Shown here: positions 43,878-55,390 of the stretch, in pieces | Position numbering within the stretch: the stretch's first letter is position 1 | Layout: each line of letters begins with the position of its first letter | Assembly (NCBI RefSeq): GCF_029931775.1 | Contig: NC_079318.1 | Coordinates: 73,877,614 to 73,941,613 of the forward strand | Source: Euleptes europaea | Taxonomy: Eukaryota > Chordata > Lepidosauria > Squamata > Sphaerodactylidae | Reading direction: 5' to 3' | Length of the DNA: 64,000 nt | Made by a program: the position numbers and the translations under genes | The notes under the pieces: model-generated | Told to the model about the DNA's origin: nothing | The model's database searches: none | The model's input: the letters and a program-made list of their open reading frames with translations, nothing else

Positions 43878-44401
43878 GCCTAAATGGTTTCTACTGGTTT
43901 TGTGGCAGCTGCCTGGATATTTATTAGGCAGGATAAGTACTTTTCTATGCTAGTTTCCCAGGGATAGGTCCCACAGCCAAGGCTAAGGGTAGGCAACAAA
44001 CCCAAGGGAGGCGGTAGCCAAGCTATCACAGGCATCCTCACATTGTCAGAGGAAAGCCAATCCCTTTGCCAAGTGTAGAAGAGGGCAGCCACAAGACAGC
44101 CAGGGATGAAGCAGTGAGTGGGTATCAGTCAGGGAGGAATCAGGAAGTTATCTGTTGGCTGTGTGGCTGCTTTTAAGGACTGGAGACAGCTAAGAGAGGG
44201 AGGATCCCCTCAAAGCTTAGCTGGATCCTGGGAACCTGGACCAGCTAGGCAGGAAGAGAAGGAAAACCAGTTGCCATTTAACTCCCTTCCGACATTCTCC
44301 TGCCTAAGTGGGAGCCCTGAGCCAAAAGACCCTAAACTCCCTACCAAATCCCATCACAGTCCCCTATGGTAGCAGTAGTAGTTTTGGATGAAATGTAGTA
44401 C

Positions 44402-44643
44402 CTTCCATGCTGGAGTTCCATCTGGTAACACAGCAGTCTTTCCACATGTGGAGGTCATGCATCAAGGGCAGAAAAATGAACATCTTCTCTTCATTGAACT
44501 TTATGGGAGAGTCCAGCAAGATCAAAGCCATGTCATTGGCCATGCTTGAACTATTGAAATCCTGATGGATGATTATTCTATCCAACTCACGTCTTGTCTC
44601 TGGGTACCCCTTCAAGCCAACTACTATCTGGAGATCTGGAGGA
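44402..44643 (-). CDS. PRSS55: PRSS55-like serine protease, exon with catalytic Asp
   Basis: 242 nt. The acceptor 'tttgttctcaag' gives a single T that completes an Ile codon from the previous exon (KE-I-PPDLQIVVG). The exon continues with ELDRIIIHQDFNSSSMANDM, ALILLDSPIKFNEEKMFIF and LPLMHDLHMWKDCCVTRWN. Asp102 lies in ANDMALILL, as in human NMDNDIALLLL. The usual C-W-V-x-G-W-G motif reads CCVTRWN: Cys136 is kept but the two glycines of GWG are Arg and Asn. The donor is 'gaag|gtact' in phase 1, matched by the next exon. Intact frame. Confidence 0.88.
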
Positions 44644-44954
44644 CTTGAGAACAAAGCAGAAAAGCGGAAAGAAAGAGAGTATCAACATCAAGTATCAATG
44701 ATTGTGGGTCATTGATGAATGGAGTTGGTCATTGAGTTGAATGGAGCTGGATAGTCATTGGCCATCAATGTTCTGAGTTGGTGTAAAGCTGATTAAAAAT
44801 GGAGGAGGAGAACCCTGAAATTTCAAGCCACCCAGTATCTTCCTCCTAGCTGTAACTTGCAGTCCCCACACTCTAGAGCAAGAGTGGAAAGTCTGGTTGA
44901 TCATACCCACAGTAGGATCCATGACTTCTAGATCATCTCAAGACCACTCCTGTG

Positions 44955-45070
44955 GACAGAATGGGTGCAGAGGAGAGTGACGAGGATGATCAGGGGCCTG
45001 GAGACCAATCCCTATGAGGAAAGGCTGAGGGACTTGGGAATGTTCCGTCTGGAGAAGAGGGATGGTCTTC
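44955..45070 (+). mobile_element. CR1 LINE fragment in an intron
   Basis: 'gaggagagtgacgaggatga', 'tcaggggcctggagaccaat' and 'gaggaaaggctgagggactt' correspond to the CR1 ORF2 C-terminal coding region. Confidence 0.75.
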
Positions 45071-45249
45071 ATACATCAGTCAGTAGGAACAAGGAAGGTG
45101 GATGACATGGTGGGGGGGATACAAAATCTTTGTGAGTGTGCTTGGTCTTCCCATGTGTCTGGCTGTTGTGGAGCAGGTAGGGGACTGGAAACCTAAGGCT
45201 GTTGGTAGTACTCCTTGCTCCTTCCTCATAAGCAACCTGTGATACTCAC

Positions 45250-45384
45250 ATTTCCTTTGTGAAACAGTGAGCTGCAGACAAGATCCACCAGCTGTTCAGG
45301 ATCACCCCTCCACAGACATGCTTGTTTGCTGCTTCAATGCTGACCTTCCATGGAAGATTCTCTAATGCAGTGGCTGAATCTTCT
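45250..45384 (-). CDS. PRSS55: PRSS55-like serine protease, exon with catalytic His (5' boundary uncertain)
   Basis: The frame reads EDSATALENLPWKVSIEAAN, then KHVCGGVILNSWWILSAAHC and FTKE. His57 is in SAAHC, and Cys42-Cys58 are present. The donor is 'ggaaat|gtgagt' (phase 2), matched by the next exon. PW at the start aligns with Pro28-Trp29 of the family, so E-D falls where the canonical IVGG glycines 18-19 should be. The chosen acceptor is 'aacaagcag' at 45385-45387; its pyrimidine tract is weak, so the start could be elsewhere. No signal-peptide or propeptide exon was identified upstream on this strand, so the gene's 5' end is missing from this annotation. Confidence 0.8.
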
Positions 45385-45583
45385 CTGCTTGTTGGTGCCG
45401 TCGCTAAGGTGGCTTTGTAAAGCCGCATGATGAAAAAGGACATTGGTTGCAGGACTAGCTGTACTTCTAGTAGAATGATTTTGTACTCTGCAAACTTTGT
45501 GTCCATTTTACATATTTGGGGTGGTGATGCTAGCCTTGCCGGGTAGTATAACTTGGCCAGGGACCCATAAATACATACATATG

Positions 45584-45800
45584 AAGCTGCCTGCCTTACA
45601 TTAAACCAGATCTGTTAGTTCTTCTAGCTTAGTACTGTTTACAGAGATGGACAGTTGCTCTACAGAGTCTCAGGCAGGGAAAGGTTTTTTCCAATTCCTG
45701 CTACCTCTAATCCTTTAACTGCAGATGGTAAGAGTGAACCTGGGACCTTGGGATATCTTGCACACAAAGCATACGTTCAACCACCGAGCGATGGCCCTTT
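45584..45800 (-). repeat. Ala-tRNA-like SINE
   Basis: 'catatgaagctgcctgcctt', 'gagtctcaggcagggaaagg' and 'ttcaaccaccgagcgatggc' give the family in reverse. Adjacent to another SINE on the right. Confidence 0.78.
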
Positions 45801-46105
45801 AAAAAGGTAAAGGTCCCCTGTGCAAGCACCGTCTGGGTCATTCCTGACCCATGGGGTGACGTCACATCCCAACGTTTACTAGGCAGACTTTGTTTATGGG
45901 GTGGTTTGCCAGTGCCTTCCCCAGTCATCTTCCCTTTACCCCCAGCAAGCTGGGTACTCATTTTACTGACCTCGGAAGGATGGAAGGCTGAGTCAACCTT
46001 GAGCCGGCTACCTGAAACCGACTTCCGTTGGGATTGAACTCAGGTCGCGAGCAGAGCTTGGATTGCAGTACTGCAGCTTACCACTCTGTGCCACGGGTCT
46101 CTTTA
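45801..46105 (-). repeat. tRNA-derived SINE ('gcgcagagtggtaag' family)
   Basis: The reverse complement of the type at 2195: 'ggtaaaggtcccctgtgcaa', 'cccagcaagctgggtactca', 'gggattgaactcaggtcgcg' (B-box) and 'cagcttaccactctgtgcca' (head). Confidence 0.9.
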
Positions 46106-46139
46106 TGGCCCTTTACCAATATGATATGTGTATGAGTTA

Positions 46140-46316
46140 ATAAATATGCGAAGGTCCTCAATACTAAATCAGACCACATAACAGCATACTTTCTGCTCTG
46201 ATAGCCAGCAGCTCTCCAGGGCCTAGGCAAAGAAAGATACTTGCCAGCTGAGATCTTTTAATTGAACATCTCTGGGACGGAATCTGGCATTTTCTGTATG
46301 CAAAAGAGAGGCTTTG
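46140..46316 (-). repeat. Ala-tRNA-like SINE, degraded
   Basis: 'ctaaatcagaccacataaca', 'agcagctctccagggcctag' and 'tctgtatgcaaaagagagg' keep the family order. The head is lost. Confidence 0.55.
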
Positions 46317-46600
46317 AGCCCATTCCTGAAGGGAGGGGGCGAAGCTCCTTAGGAGCCGGTGTGATGCCATGCCGGCATAGGTGCCAATAAGGTGGCACCT
46401 ACGCCAGCATGGGGGCAAGCGCACTGATGTCCAGGTGCCACCAGCCCCGGCCACCAGAGCAGCCATGCCAGCAGGGCTTTCCCAGCTTCCACAGCCCTTT
46501 CACTTCGGGAACACCCCCTTGACTGAGCCACGTTTTTCAGTGCTCACCATGGGGCATTTCCCCCCTTTTAAATTTTAAATGTTTAAAAAATGTTTGTTTG
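46317..46600. repeat. GC-rich repeat with agcccattcctga end
   Basis: It shares the start (agcccattcctgaa) and 'ttcgggaacacccc' with the GC-rich element at 17795-18487. The other end is not clear. Confidence 0.5.
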
Positions 46601-46619
46601 TTTTTTGCCTCAGAGGCAT

Positions 46620-47320
46620 CCAGGAACCAGAGGAGGAGAAGGCATGGCTGCATCTCTCCCAGCCACTGTGAATCCACCACCACCCCTTTCTGGAATGGGT
46701 TGCCCATCATCAAGTTGAGAAAAGTTGGGCTTTCAGCCTGTGCCTTCTGGTTACTGTGAACTGTCGGTGGCCTCTTTGCAAAGTGGATGTCAGTAATAAT
46801 AATAAATAAATAAATAAAAACAGGATGGAAAGAAATTCCACTTACTTGGATGGGAGCTTCTTATAAAGGATGCTAAAAATAGAATAACACCAGGCAGCAT
46901 TTTAGGGTGGTTTGAAAATGATTCCCCTCCTTCATGTTCAGACCAGAAGTAGCAAGAAGCAATCTCTTAGTGCTTTCCTGAACAGGCCTTAAGTTACATC
47001 ACTCAAAGCTGCGCCCACATCACCGCCCTCCGTGTGACATCACCCACCAGTTTGTTCAATGCTGGCGGCATCATAATGGAATGCTGGGTCTGATGGCAAC
47101 CAGACAGCTGAGCTCCAGATTTCTCCTTTGGGCAGCGCCTCTGGCATTTGTTTAAATTTCCTCAAGGTCGTTTGGAAAAGATATAATCTGCTTTTTCCAT
47201 CTAAAACGCCCATAAAGTGGCAAGCAATGCCGTCAAAATTAAAAATCAGAAAGAGAAGGCAGTCTCCTGCTTTAGCCTGGAGGAATTTAGTCCAGCCTAA
47301 GGAGCCTTCCTCTGGGCAAA
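46620..47320. other. no gene or classified repeat recognised
   Basis: It includes an (aata)n run near 46795. Frames up to 108 residues lack domains. Confidence 0.45.
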
Positions 47321-47324
47321 GGAT

Positions 47325-47490
47325 AGGTTTGCCAACCTCCAGGTGGAGTCTGCAGTTCTCTTGCAATTATAACTGGTCTTCAGATAGGGTTGCCAGGTCC
47401 CCCTGGGCCACCGGCGGGGTTCGGGGGTTGGGTTGCTAGCTCCAGGTTGGGAAATTCCTGGAGATTTGGTACAGAGTGGTAGACACAACC
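47325..47490. mobile_element. adjoining fragments of hAT-type MITE family A
   Basis: Three starts of the family lie close together: 'taggtttgccaacctccagg' (47325), 'tagggttgccaggtcccc' (47385) and 'gggttgctagctccaggttg' (47431). This suggests nested or broken copies. Confidence 0.6.
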
Positions 47491-47594
47491 ACAAAATGGC
47501 TGTCTCAGGAGGCGGAGTCACACACACAGAGGAAGCCCAAGGGAGAAGAGGGACAATTTTTTAAAATACACTGGGAAAGAGGAGTGAAACCAAT

Positions 47595-47815
47595 GCTGTG
47601 GCGGCAGCTGCTGCTGAAACAATGTTGTTTTAATGCGCCCAACCAAATGGATCTCCAGTGGCCAGTCAGAACTGCTGGGGGGCAAGTGCCCCACCTCACC
47701 CACTTTCTGAAAACTTTGGGTGGATGCCAGGAAAGGTGTTGCGGGTGCCATGACGCCAATGGGCACCACTGGTACCCCTGGGTTGGACCATGGAAACGAC
47801 CCTGAAATCCTCAGA
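47595..47815. repeat. interspersed repeat, family C, inverted
   Basis: 'ggatctccagtggccagtca', 'cacccactttctgaaaactt', 'ggaaaggtgttgcgggtgcc' and 'ggtacccctgg' are the complement of the blocks at 2722 and 38577. Confidence 0.6.
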
Positions 47816-48069
47816 GGAAGGGTCACATAGAAATATAGTAGATGAAAACAGAAGCAAAAATGGGGAAGTAATGTTTAATTTTTTAAAAAATAAAACAAAA
47901 CAGATAAACCCTTGTTCAGCCCATTAAAAAGGTCCCGGAAAATAAAAGAAACCATTATGTGGCAACTGCAATACATGGCAATTAATAACAAGCAGACAAT
48001 TCAGATAGTTTTTTTTTTTTAATCTTATAACTGACTAGGCAGTGAGAAAGAACTATCACCAAACTAGTG

Positions 48070-48480
48070 GGATTTGTGCCTGCATACAAAGGTATACTAG
48101 GAAGGAAGGAAGGAAACAAGGAAACAAAGACTTAAGACAATATTAAAACCCAGCATAAAATCCCAGCCCAGCATAAAAACATAGATTATAAAAACAGACC
48201 ATTCACAACTTAGAATAACAGTTTCTAGACTAAAACCATTTACAAAAACTCTTAATTAAAAGCCTGAGAGAGCAGAAATGTTTTTGCCTAAAGCAACATA
48301 AGGCGTCAGGCGAGGGGAAGGGCATACTGAGGGGAAGGGCATTCCATAAGAGAGGGGGCACTGCTGAAAACCTTTCAAAATGATCTTGGAATTATACATA
48401 ATGTGCAATTCTGCCTTTAGTGGTTTTCTCTGCACTGGAGGGAGGGCAGGTTTCCGTTCTTTTAAAGACTTGTGATATCT
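48070..48480 (-). mobile_element. probable L2-type LINE 3' region
   Basis: 'gcagaaatgtttttgcctaa', 'gaagggcattccataagaga' and 'gcactgctgaaaacc' are the complement of the L2-associated 3' sequence frequent in squamates. Confidence 0.5.
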
Positions 48481-48877
48481 GAACCTGGACAATTTGTACA
48501 AGAGCTTTCTTGGATAGGCAAGCTATGTATGCATACAATAATTAAATCTGATGAAATTTAGTATTATGCCATAGTATTTAATTTTCACATTTATAATTAA
48601 TATTTATTAATCCTGTATTCATTCATGTTCTTAAAATATTTGTGGGGGGGGGGAAATCTCGGGGGATACTGCCAAATCATTCTTTGGTAGGACTGTGATC
48701 ATTCAGAAATTCTGTCATACAAAATGCAACGTTATACAGAGTAAAAGAGGTTTGAATAAGCTTTTGGAGTTAAATGTCAGGGGCAGTGTTTGTACTTCAG
48801 CCATGATGGATATGTACACTGTTTTTCTTGGATTGGAAAGTGCTGGAAATAGGGATATAAGATAATCCACTGGTTGA

Positions 48878-49072
48878 TTTAGGCTTGCTAGCCTCCAAGC
48901 CATTGATCTCCAGACTACAGAGATTAGTTCCCTGGAGAAAATGGCAGCTACAGAGGGCAAACTGTATGGTATACTATAGATTCTTGGTGAAACCTCTTCC
49001 CAGATCACCCCCAGATCTCCAAGAATTTCCCAGGCAACCCGAGGTTGGTTGGACGAGGAACCTGATGCAACA
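48878..49072. mobile_element. hAT-type MITE family A relative
   Basis: 'gcttgctagcctccaagcca', 'tgatctccagactacagaga', 'cctggagaaaatggcagcta' and 'gaatttcccaggcaaccc' follow the order of the 37026 copy. The ends are worn. Confidence 0.6.
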
Positions 49073-49199
49073 ACCTTGCTGAAACTAAGGCTGGGTCTGG
49101 TGCATATCTGGCTGGAACGCCTCCTGGAAACTCTGTGCACACTGCTTTGAGTTTCATGATGGAAGAAATGTGAAATACAAATAAATAAATTGAAGGGAA

Positions 49200-49690
49200 A
49201 GAAAAATTCAAAATATAGCCAGTCGTTAAAGTGGTATTTACAAATTAATAAAAAAAGTCAAGTATGTTTCAACTCTAATCTTCATCAACAATGATTATTC
49301 ATCCTTTTCATGAATATAAATGGAAAACTCAAATGAGACTTCAAAATATTGTATCTGATAGCGGTTTTCTGAACTACTCGGGCCCCTCATCTAAAGCTGC
49401 AGTGTTACCACAGCTTCTTCTCAGGAAGGCAACTTTTTTCTTCATTTTGTGGGTGAAGAGATGAGTCGTCATGCATATGCATTGAAGATGAAGACCTGAA
49501 GGTTGTCTATTGCACAATCAAAACATATCTGGCACTATTTATTGCACCAAGCTGGCTTCTAAGAGTGAGTGAACCTGGGACTGCTGGATCTGTAATTAAT
49601 TGTTTTAGAGTCTGCTTATATTTGCATTATTTTCAGTTGACCTGGTTTTCTTTGGTTTCAACTCTATCTTTATATAAGGGTATTTTATCG
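49200..49690. other. no gene or classified repeat recognised
   Basis: AT-rich sequence without coding or repeat signatures. Confidence 0.45.
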
Positions 49691-49694
49691 ACGG

Positions 49695-49930
49695 ATAGCC
49701 AGTGTGGCACAGTGGTTAAGAGCAGCGGACTCTAATCTGGAGAACCGGGTTCAATTTCCCCACTCTTCCATATGAAGCCTGTTGGATGACCTTGGGTGTC
49801 ACAGTTCTCTCAGAACTCTCTCAGCACATGTGGAAGCAGGGAATGGCAAACCACCTCTGAACATCTCTTGTCTTGAGAACCCAATGGGGTCGCAATAACT
49901 CAGCTGTGACTTGACAGCACATACACACAT
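49695..49930 (+). repeat. tRNA-derived Sauria-like SINE with Bov-B-type tail
   Basis: Head 'gccagtgtggcacagtggtt', B-box 'ccgggttcaatttcccc', a body with 'ctctcagaactctctcagca', and the tail 'ggggtcgcaataactcagct' plus 'gacttgacagcacatacaca'. Complete from head to tail. Confidence 0.88.
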
Positions 49931-52815
49931 AATGTTGATGACCATTGATTAGACTGAACTTGATCATATGATTAGAGTGGCCATTTTGTGGACACTATGT
50001 TGAAATTTTTGGTTACATCTCCACTTTGTATGAGGTGCAAAGGCTACAACAAGGAAAGATGGTTTGTAAGACAACCTGTTGTTTTAGCTGTTTAGAGCCT
50101 TAACTTACTATATTGCAGTGCAAGACAAGTAACTGAACTGATGCTAAATAAAGTGGAGAGACAGCCAAGTCCACAGCTGGTTTGAAGATAAATGCATTCC
50201 TACAGCTTCCAAAGAAACCCAAGAGAAAGATGGGACTGTGGAACATTTCTTGAAGATAAAAGAAGCATCTTTTCATTGTAAATCTACTTTTGCAGGCATG
50301 GATCAGCTTTAAAAACTGTCTGATGACAAGTTAGAAAACCTGGCTTGGCTTGGAGTGAGAACATAATTGTTTACTTAAGAAAGCCCTGAGAAAGCTCTTT
50401 GGGAATTAGTGAGATTGCTCAGGGAAGATGTCAGCACTTATGGCCGGCAAGGTAGAGCAAGTTGGGAGACTAAAATCTGTAAAAAAATGTTTATGGAAAC
50501 ACATCATTCAACAGTAAGGAAATTTGCAGTAACCCAAGTTCACTTGAGCATTTATTAAATGCAGCTAAAATTAGCAAACTGGTGGGGGAAAAGACGTAGG
50601 AACCTACAGAAGAAATGAACCAATAGAAAAATCACCATCTGCAGCACAGAGAGAATACTGTAGGTGCAGGTTCCTTCTCAGCAATTCCGTCACTGCAACT
50701 GAAGAATCGATCTTTATTACAACTATTACATAGAAAACAATTACTCCTACAAAGGTTGAAACTGCAGGGAGCCCGTGAAAAGAAAAAGAACTTGACCTTG
50801 GTCAACCTTCAGAGGACATAGCTGTAGTTCCTTTAGCCCACTCAAGAAGTAAATTGAAAAGTCTTCCAAGCTGAAAAACTCATATTTCTCTGTCGGTCGT
50901 ATTAGGAAGCAGGCCAAACCCAGAAAGGAAACTAGTTGGAAGAAAAAGTGGAGCTTATTTGCAGTTTGACTAAATGCCTTCAAGCTTTAATAATGACGAT
51001 AAGGTGGTTATGTCAGTAGCATCGGTAATATTCTCATGTATAATACCATGCACATTGAATTCCTATTGGAAAGTGGTGGGCGTGGAATGTCTAAATCCAC
51101 CTATGGGTTTCATGACACATTGTAATGGGATCCCATTTGTGTCAGTTGACTTGGTCACATACAGCATTTCTAATTTCAGTATGCGTTCACTCAGTTTTTT
51201 AAAACGTTTTGTATGGCAAAATCCCCCATCCAGTACTGGACATGTGTGTGTGTACTCATATATATAACCAGATTTTCACTGTTTAGTTCCAGCATACGGT
51301 AATGTGGGTTCTGCCCTATGAAATCTCATGCTATGGGTTAGACTTCCAGGTACAGCAGGAGTCTTGTTTTTGGTGCAGTTGATGATCTTGCTTATTCTTC
51401 TAGTATAATGAAAAGCCTCTAGTAATTCTTTCTAACAAAGACTGATAAAGGGATGGAAAAAGAGACTCAGAATTTTTGAAGAATTATGACAATATCTTCC
51501 TAATACTTCAGGAAGACATAGTGGACTTAGACAGATGTGTGGAGGGAACTCAGTGGATTAAAAAAAATGATCTAGCTGTAAGAGAAGGAAGAGGTATAGA
51601 AAATACCTGAATCAATTCAAACACCGAAGATGCACTTTGAAACCTCTGTGTTAAACTAGGATGACTTTGAAGCTTTAAATTGTTATTACTCCAGGGAAAT
51701 TGGTCTTCCCTTTGCCAAGGAGGCTTATTAATGAAGTGGGGGGAGCCTCCCTGCCCCTCCAAACAAGTACAAACCAAGGAGGTAAAAGCGCCATTATTAT
51801 ACACCTTTCTCCCTTTCACTTTCTTTTCACCCCATGGGTGGGAAATTAGATTTAGTGCAGGTTTCCTTGACAGTGAACAACAGAACAATTCAGAGATATA
51901 ATATTCAACACAATGCATTCTGTTACTATAGGAACTAGGCATTCTGAGCACAATGTGGAGATTCAGTAGGAGGGAAGGAGTTATGTGTTACAACCTGGCC
52001 AAGGGCAAACACTTAAACGCACAGATTGGCTGAAAAAATAAGGGTTTTGCTCATTGATGAATGGCTCACAACCAAACTGACTCATTACAGACACAGGTCG
52101 AATTGATTTCATGAAGTATTTAGCACACACTGGACTAGTTGCACTAGGTGAAGGAAGGAATGAGTATCTCTTTAGTTCACTTACTCATATGTAGCCTTAG
52201 TTTCAGTTTCTGGTGAGGACTGTACCGAAAGACATCATGGGAAAGGAGCTGGGTTGAGGAGTGATTTCACGTGAGATTGGCAGTAGTCATGTAAGTAGGA
52301 CCAATTGGGCTGGGCCAGGGAGAGGGTTATTTGGCCCGTGTCCCAGGCCTCAAGCTCCAAGGGGAGCTCTGAAAGATGAGGTGGATTTGGGAGTACAGAG
52401 GAAGCCAAGGGAATTATTTTGGCAGTGGAGTTCTGGATATAGGCAAGATAGCCAAGAGAAGAGAGCAGAAAGGGGATTAAAACTCGTTAACAAGCCCCTT
52501 GTGAGAAAGATCTGTGTTGAAAGGCCTTCAATACAGGCATCCAATGGACAACAGCAATCTGGTCTACTTTTCTCCTTGCACCAGGATATTCTGAGAGGTG
52601 TGAAGGAGAAGATGGTTGAGAAAGGGGCTGAACACACCCTGTGCGTGTTTGTGCCTCCCCCCACACACTTAGACCTTCTGACCTCCCCACTGCCTGAGAC
52701 ATTTTGCCACACAGACAGGATTTAGCTTCTAAGGGCCAAACTAGACGATACATGTAACACAAGTCAGGGTGGGGAATCCCTGACCTGACTTGCAATAACA
52801 TGTAATGTTGGGCAT
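49930..52815. other. intergenic sequence upstream of the protease gene, nothing recognised
   Basis: About 2.9 kb. A missing 5' exon of the PRSS55-like gene could lie here or further along the - strand, but no frame is convincing as a signal peptide with matching splice sites. The 154-residue + strand frame at 52261-52725 has no domain or family similarity. Confidence 0.45.
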
Positions 52816-52819
52816 TAAG

Positions 52820-53170
52820 AACATAAGGAAGGCTATTCTGGCTCAGACCAAGGTCCATCAAGTCCAGCAGTCTGTTCACACAGTGGCCAACCAGGTGCCT
52901 CTAGGAAGTCCACAAACAACTGCAGCAGCACCATCCTGCCTGTGTTCCACAGCACCTAATATATTGGGCATGCTCCTCTGATCCTGGAGAGAATAGGTAT
53001 GCATCATGACTAGTATCCATTGTTACTAGTAGCCATTAATACCCCTCTCCTCTATGAACATGTCCACTCCCCTCTTAAAGCCTTCCAAGTTGGCAGCCAT
53101 CACCTCATTTTGGGGCAGGGAGTTCCACAATTTAACTATTCTGTGGCCCAATTTGGCTCAGGTGCATGGC
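52820..53170 (-). mobile_element. L3/CR1-like LINE 3' end
   Basis: 'ctggctcagaccaaggtcca', 'gtggccaaccaggtgcctct', 'atgcatcatgactagtatcc' and 'gggagttccacaatttaact' are the complement of the 19211 copy, which it matches closely. Confidence 0.85.
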
Positions 53171-54505
53171 ACGGGGGAAAGAGGGGTTTTAGCTTTCCCA
53201 TTCATGCTGTTTTCCAAGCTGAAATGGCCATGGGGGGCCCTCTTTGCTCCACAGCATGTGTATTGATTGCAGCACATGGTGCCCCACAGAAGGACAAAAG
53301 GCTGAAGCCCCCTTGCATATGCTCCAGAACCAAATTGGGCCCTGTACCTCTTGGGAACTGTAGTTATATGTTATATGTGACTGGGCCATGTATTGTCTAA
53401 TATGGTCCTCATACAGACCAGGTTCTCTCTCTGTCCTTGTGCTGGGGAGATGGAAATTACTCACCTGTGTTATACTCTTGTTCCCACATTCCCCGACCTA
53501 CGGGGAATTCAGTTAAGTTGGGCTCTGGGCGTTTACTCAGCAGAATAAGCATCCCTGTCCATCCTCTAGGCTAGTCAGTAAGCAACTCTAATCTTGAAGT
53601 CTGTGCATTCAAAGTAACAGCTCCTAGTTGTTTTCATTCGCTGTTTGTAGTTCTGCTCTGCGTTACATTTGAGGCAGCCTTCTTATTGATCCAAACCAAA
53701 GCCGAGGTCAATAGAGCTTACCCTTCTTTTGCTCTGCCAAATGAGACTTGCTCTCACAGCTAAGGAACAATGAACTCCTCCTGTAATTCAATTATACCTT
53801 TCAGTCCAATAAAACTGGTGGTGGAGGAAGAGAATGATCCCAGAATTCAGTTTTGAAAACTACATTTAATAGCAATAACACCCGTGAGTGGAACAAGCTT
53901 AAAATTAAAATTGCAAGCTTCCTTTTGCACTGAAAAAAAAAAAACCCTTGCAACTCCTTCACCTGAGGCCTCCCAAAAGAAAAAGCTCTTTTCACAAATT
54001 GTCAGCAAATCCCCCCTTCTCAAGAGGCTCACAGAAGCCTTTGAACCACAGCTACGAAGGCAGCATGCTAGGTCGTGCCTACCTAAACTCTATTCATGAT
54101 TCCCTTTGCAAAAATTAAACTCTCCAAGCACAGCAACAAATGCACCAAGGCCAACAATCTAGTGTATAGCATTAAGTAGCTAAGGACACAGCCAAACATT
54201 TTTAACTGAGTCCTGATGCTATTTTTAAAAAAACAAAAACAAAGCAACACTGAGAGAAGGATATGGAGAATGGAGAAATGGCGTGTGTGTGGGTGTACAT
54301 TCTGGTTAACCCCCCCCCCCCACTCCGGCTGCTGTTTCTTTGCTCCAGATCCCTGCAATGGATCCCCCACCCCGCCCACTAGGCTGGTTCCAAATGTGTT
54401 TTTTAATTACCTCCATTTCTCCAGTCCCTGCACATATATCCTTATGCTCCTTTCGCCTACCAATTCTAGTCCAGAAGCGTATGCAACACCCATTTGTGAG
54501 GACCC
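53170..54505. other. no gene or classified repeat recognised
   Basis: About 1.3 kb. Poly-A run at 53933 and poly-C run near 54310. Confidence 0.45.
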
Positions 54506-54509
54506 CTTG

Positions 54510-55015
54510 TCCTCCAGCCGAGACCCAATAGATAGTAGGGTTCCCCTCGTATTTTAGACTTGGGCTGTAAAAGAGGGCGACTATTAAAACAACTAAGTGC
54601 TAGTGGATCTGAAATGGGGAGTCTCATAAGGCACCTGGGTTCAGCCATGACATTGGAAATTCCCAGGAACCAAGAGGAAGGGTGTTACTTAAAGGAAAGC
54701 AGAACAAGTGCAATCTCCCCCAGCTCAGTGGCATGTCCTTCTCGATAACAAAAGACTTCTCAGCACTGGGGGTGTCACCCAATATCCTGACATATCCCAG
54801 AGGTGTCTCCCCAGCTCAAGGACGCTGCTATTTCATTAACCAACTCCTGGTTCCTCTTTTCCTTTTTTTTTTTTTACTCAATCAAGAAGGGCACTCAAGT
54901 CATTAATTTGCTCTCCATCCTGTTTCAGGAGCTATCTTCCCTCACCCAGATTTTTGTGTCCATGCAGATTTGGCTCACTTCAACCTAATTGAAGCATGTT
55001 AATAATGTTGCCTTA
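54510..55015. repeat. unclassified repeat, copy 2 of an inverted pair
   Basis: It is the complement of 25563-26022 with moderate divergence: shared 'ggggagtctcataaggcacc', 'agccatgacattggaaattc' and 'gacatatcccagaggtgtct'. It is slightly longer through a poly-T tract at 54866. Confidence 0.7.
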
Positions 55016-55019
55016 CCTA

Positions 55020-55390
55020 GACTCTTTGTGCTCATACAGATTGGGCTCACAATAGCCTAAATCAAGGTATTTCCCTCATTTTTTCCAGCTGACGTTTGAC
55101 AGCAGTTACATAACTTTAAACCAGCCAGTGAGATTTAAGCTTTTTACTTTGACCCAATCCAAAGTCGGAATGGTAAAAAAAAACAAACAAACAAAAAAAA
55201 AAAACACTACTCTGGGGATCTTCTGTCCATAAAAGAAGGCCCCCCAGACCCAGCAAATGGTTCTCAGATCTCTGGTCCAGATCTCTGCTTGTCAGAACTC
55301 TGGTTTCCTTCTGAGAACCCCTGCTGCACTCCACAGGCTTTTTCTCCTTTCTTAGCTGGCTCCTCACTCTCCTCCTTGGATCTCCGCTGC
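55020..55390. other. no gene recognised
   Basis: It contains an A-rich tract at 55176-55204 and otherwise unassigned sequence up to the CR1 end. Confidence 0.4.

Noticed and set aside
50747-50983. Possible signal-peptide exon of the PRSS55-like gene
   Set aside because: The start has a hydrophobic stretch (FFFQLVSFLGLACFLI), but the basic and hydrophobic order is poor. No donor in the phase needed by the next exon was evident, and nothing resembles the PRSS55 N-terminus.
52261-52725. 154-residue open frame on the + strand
   Set aside because: No recognisable domain, no signal peptide and no splice signals in register; probably a chance frame in old repeat-like sequence.
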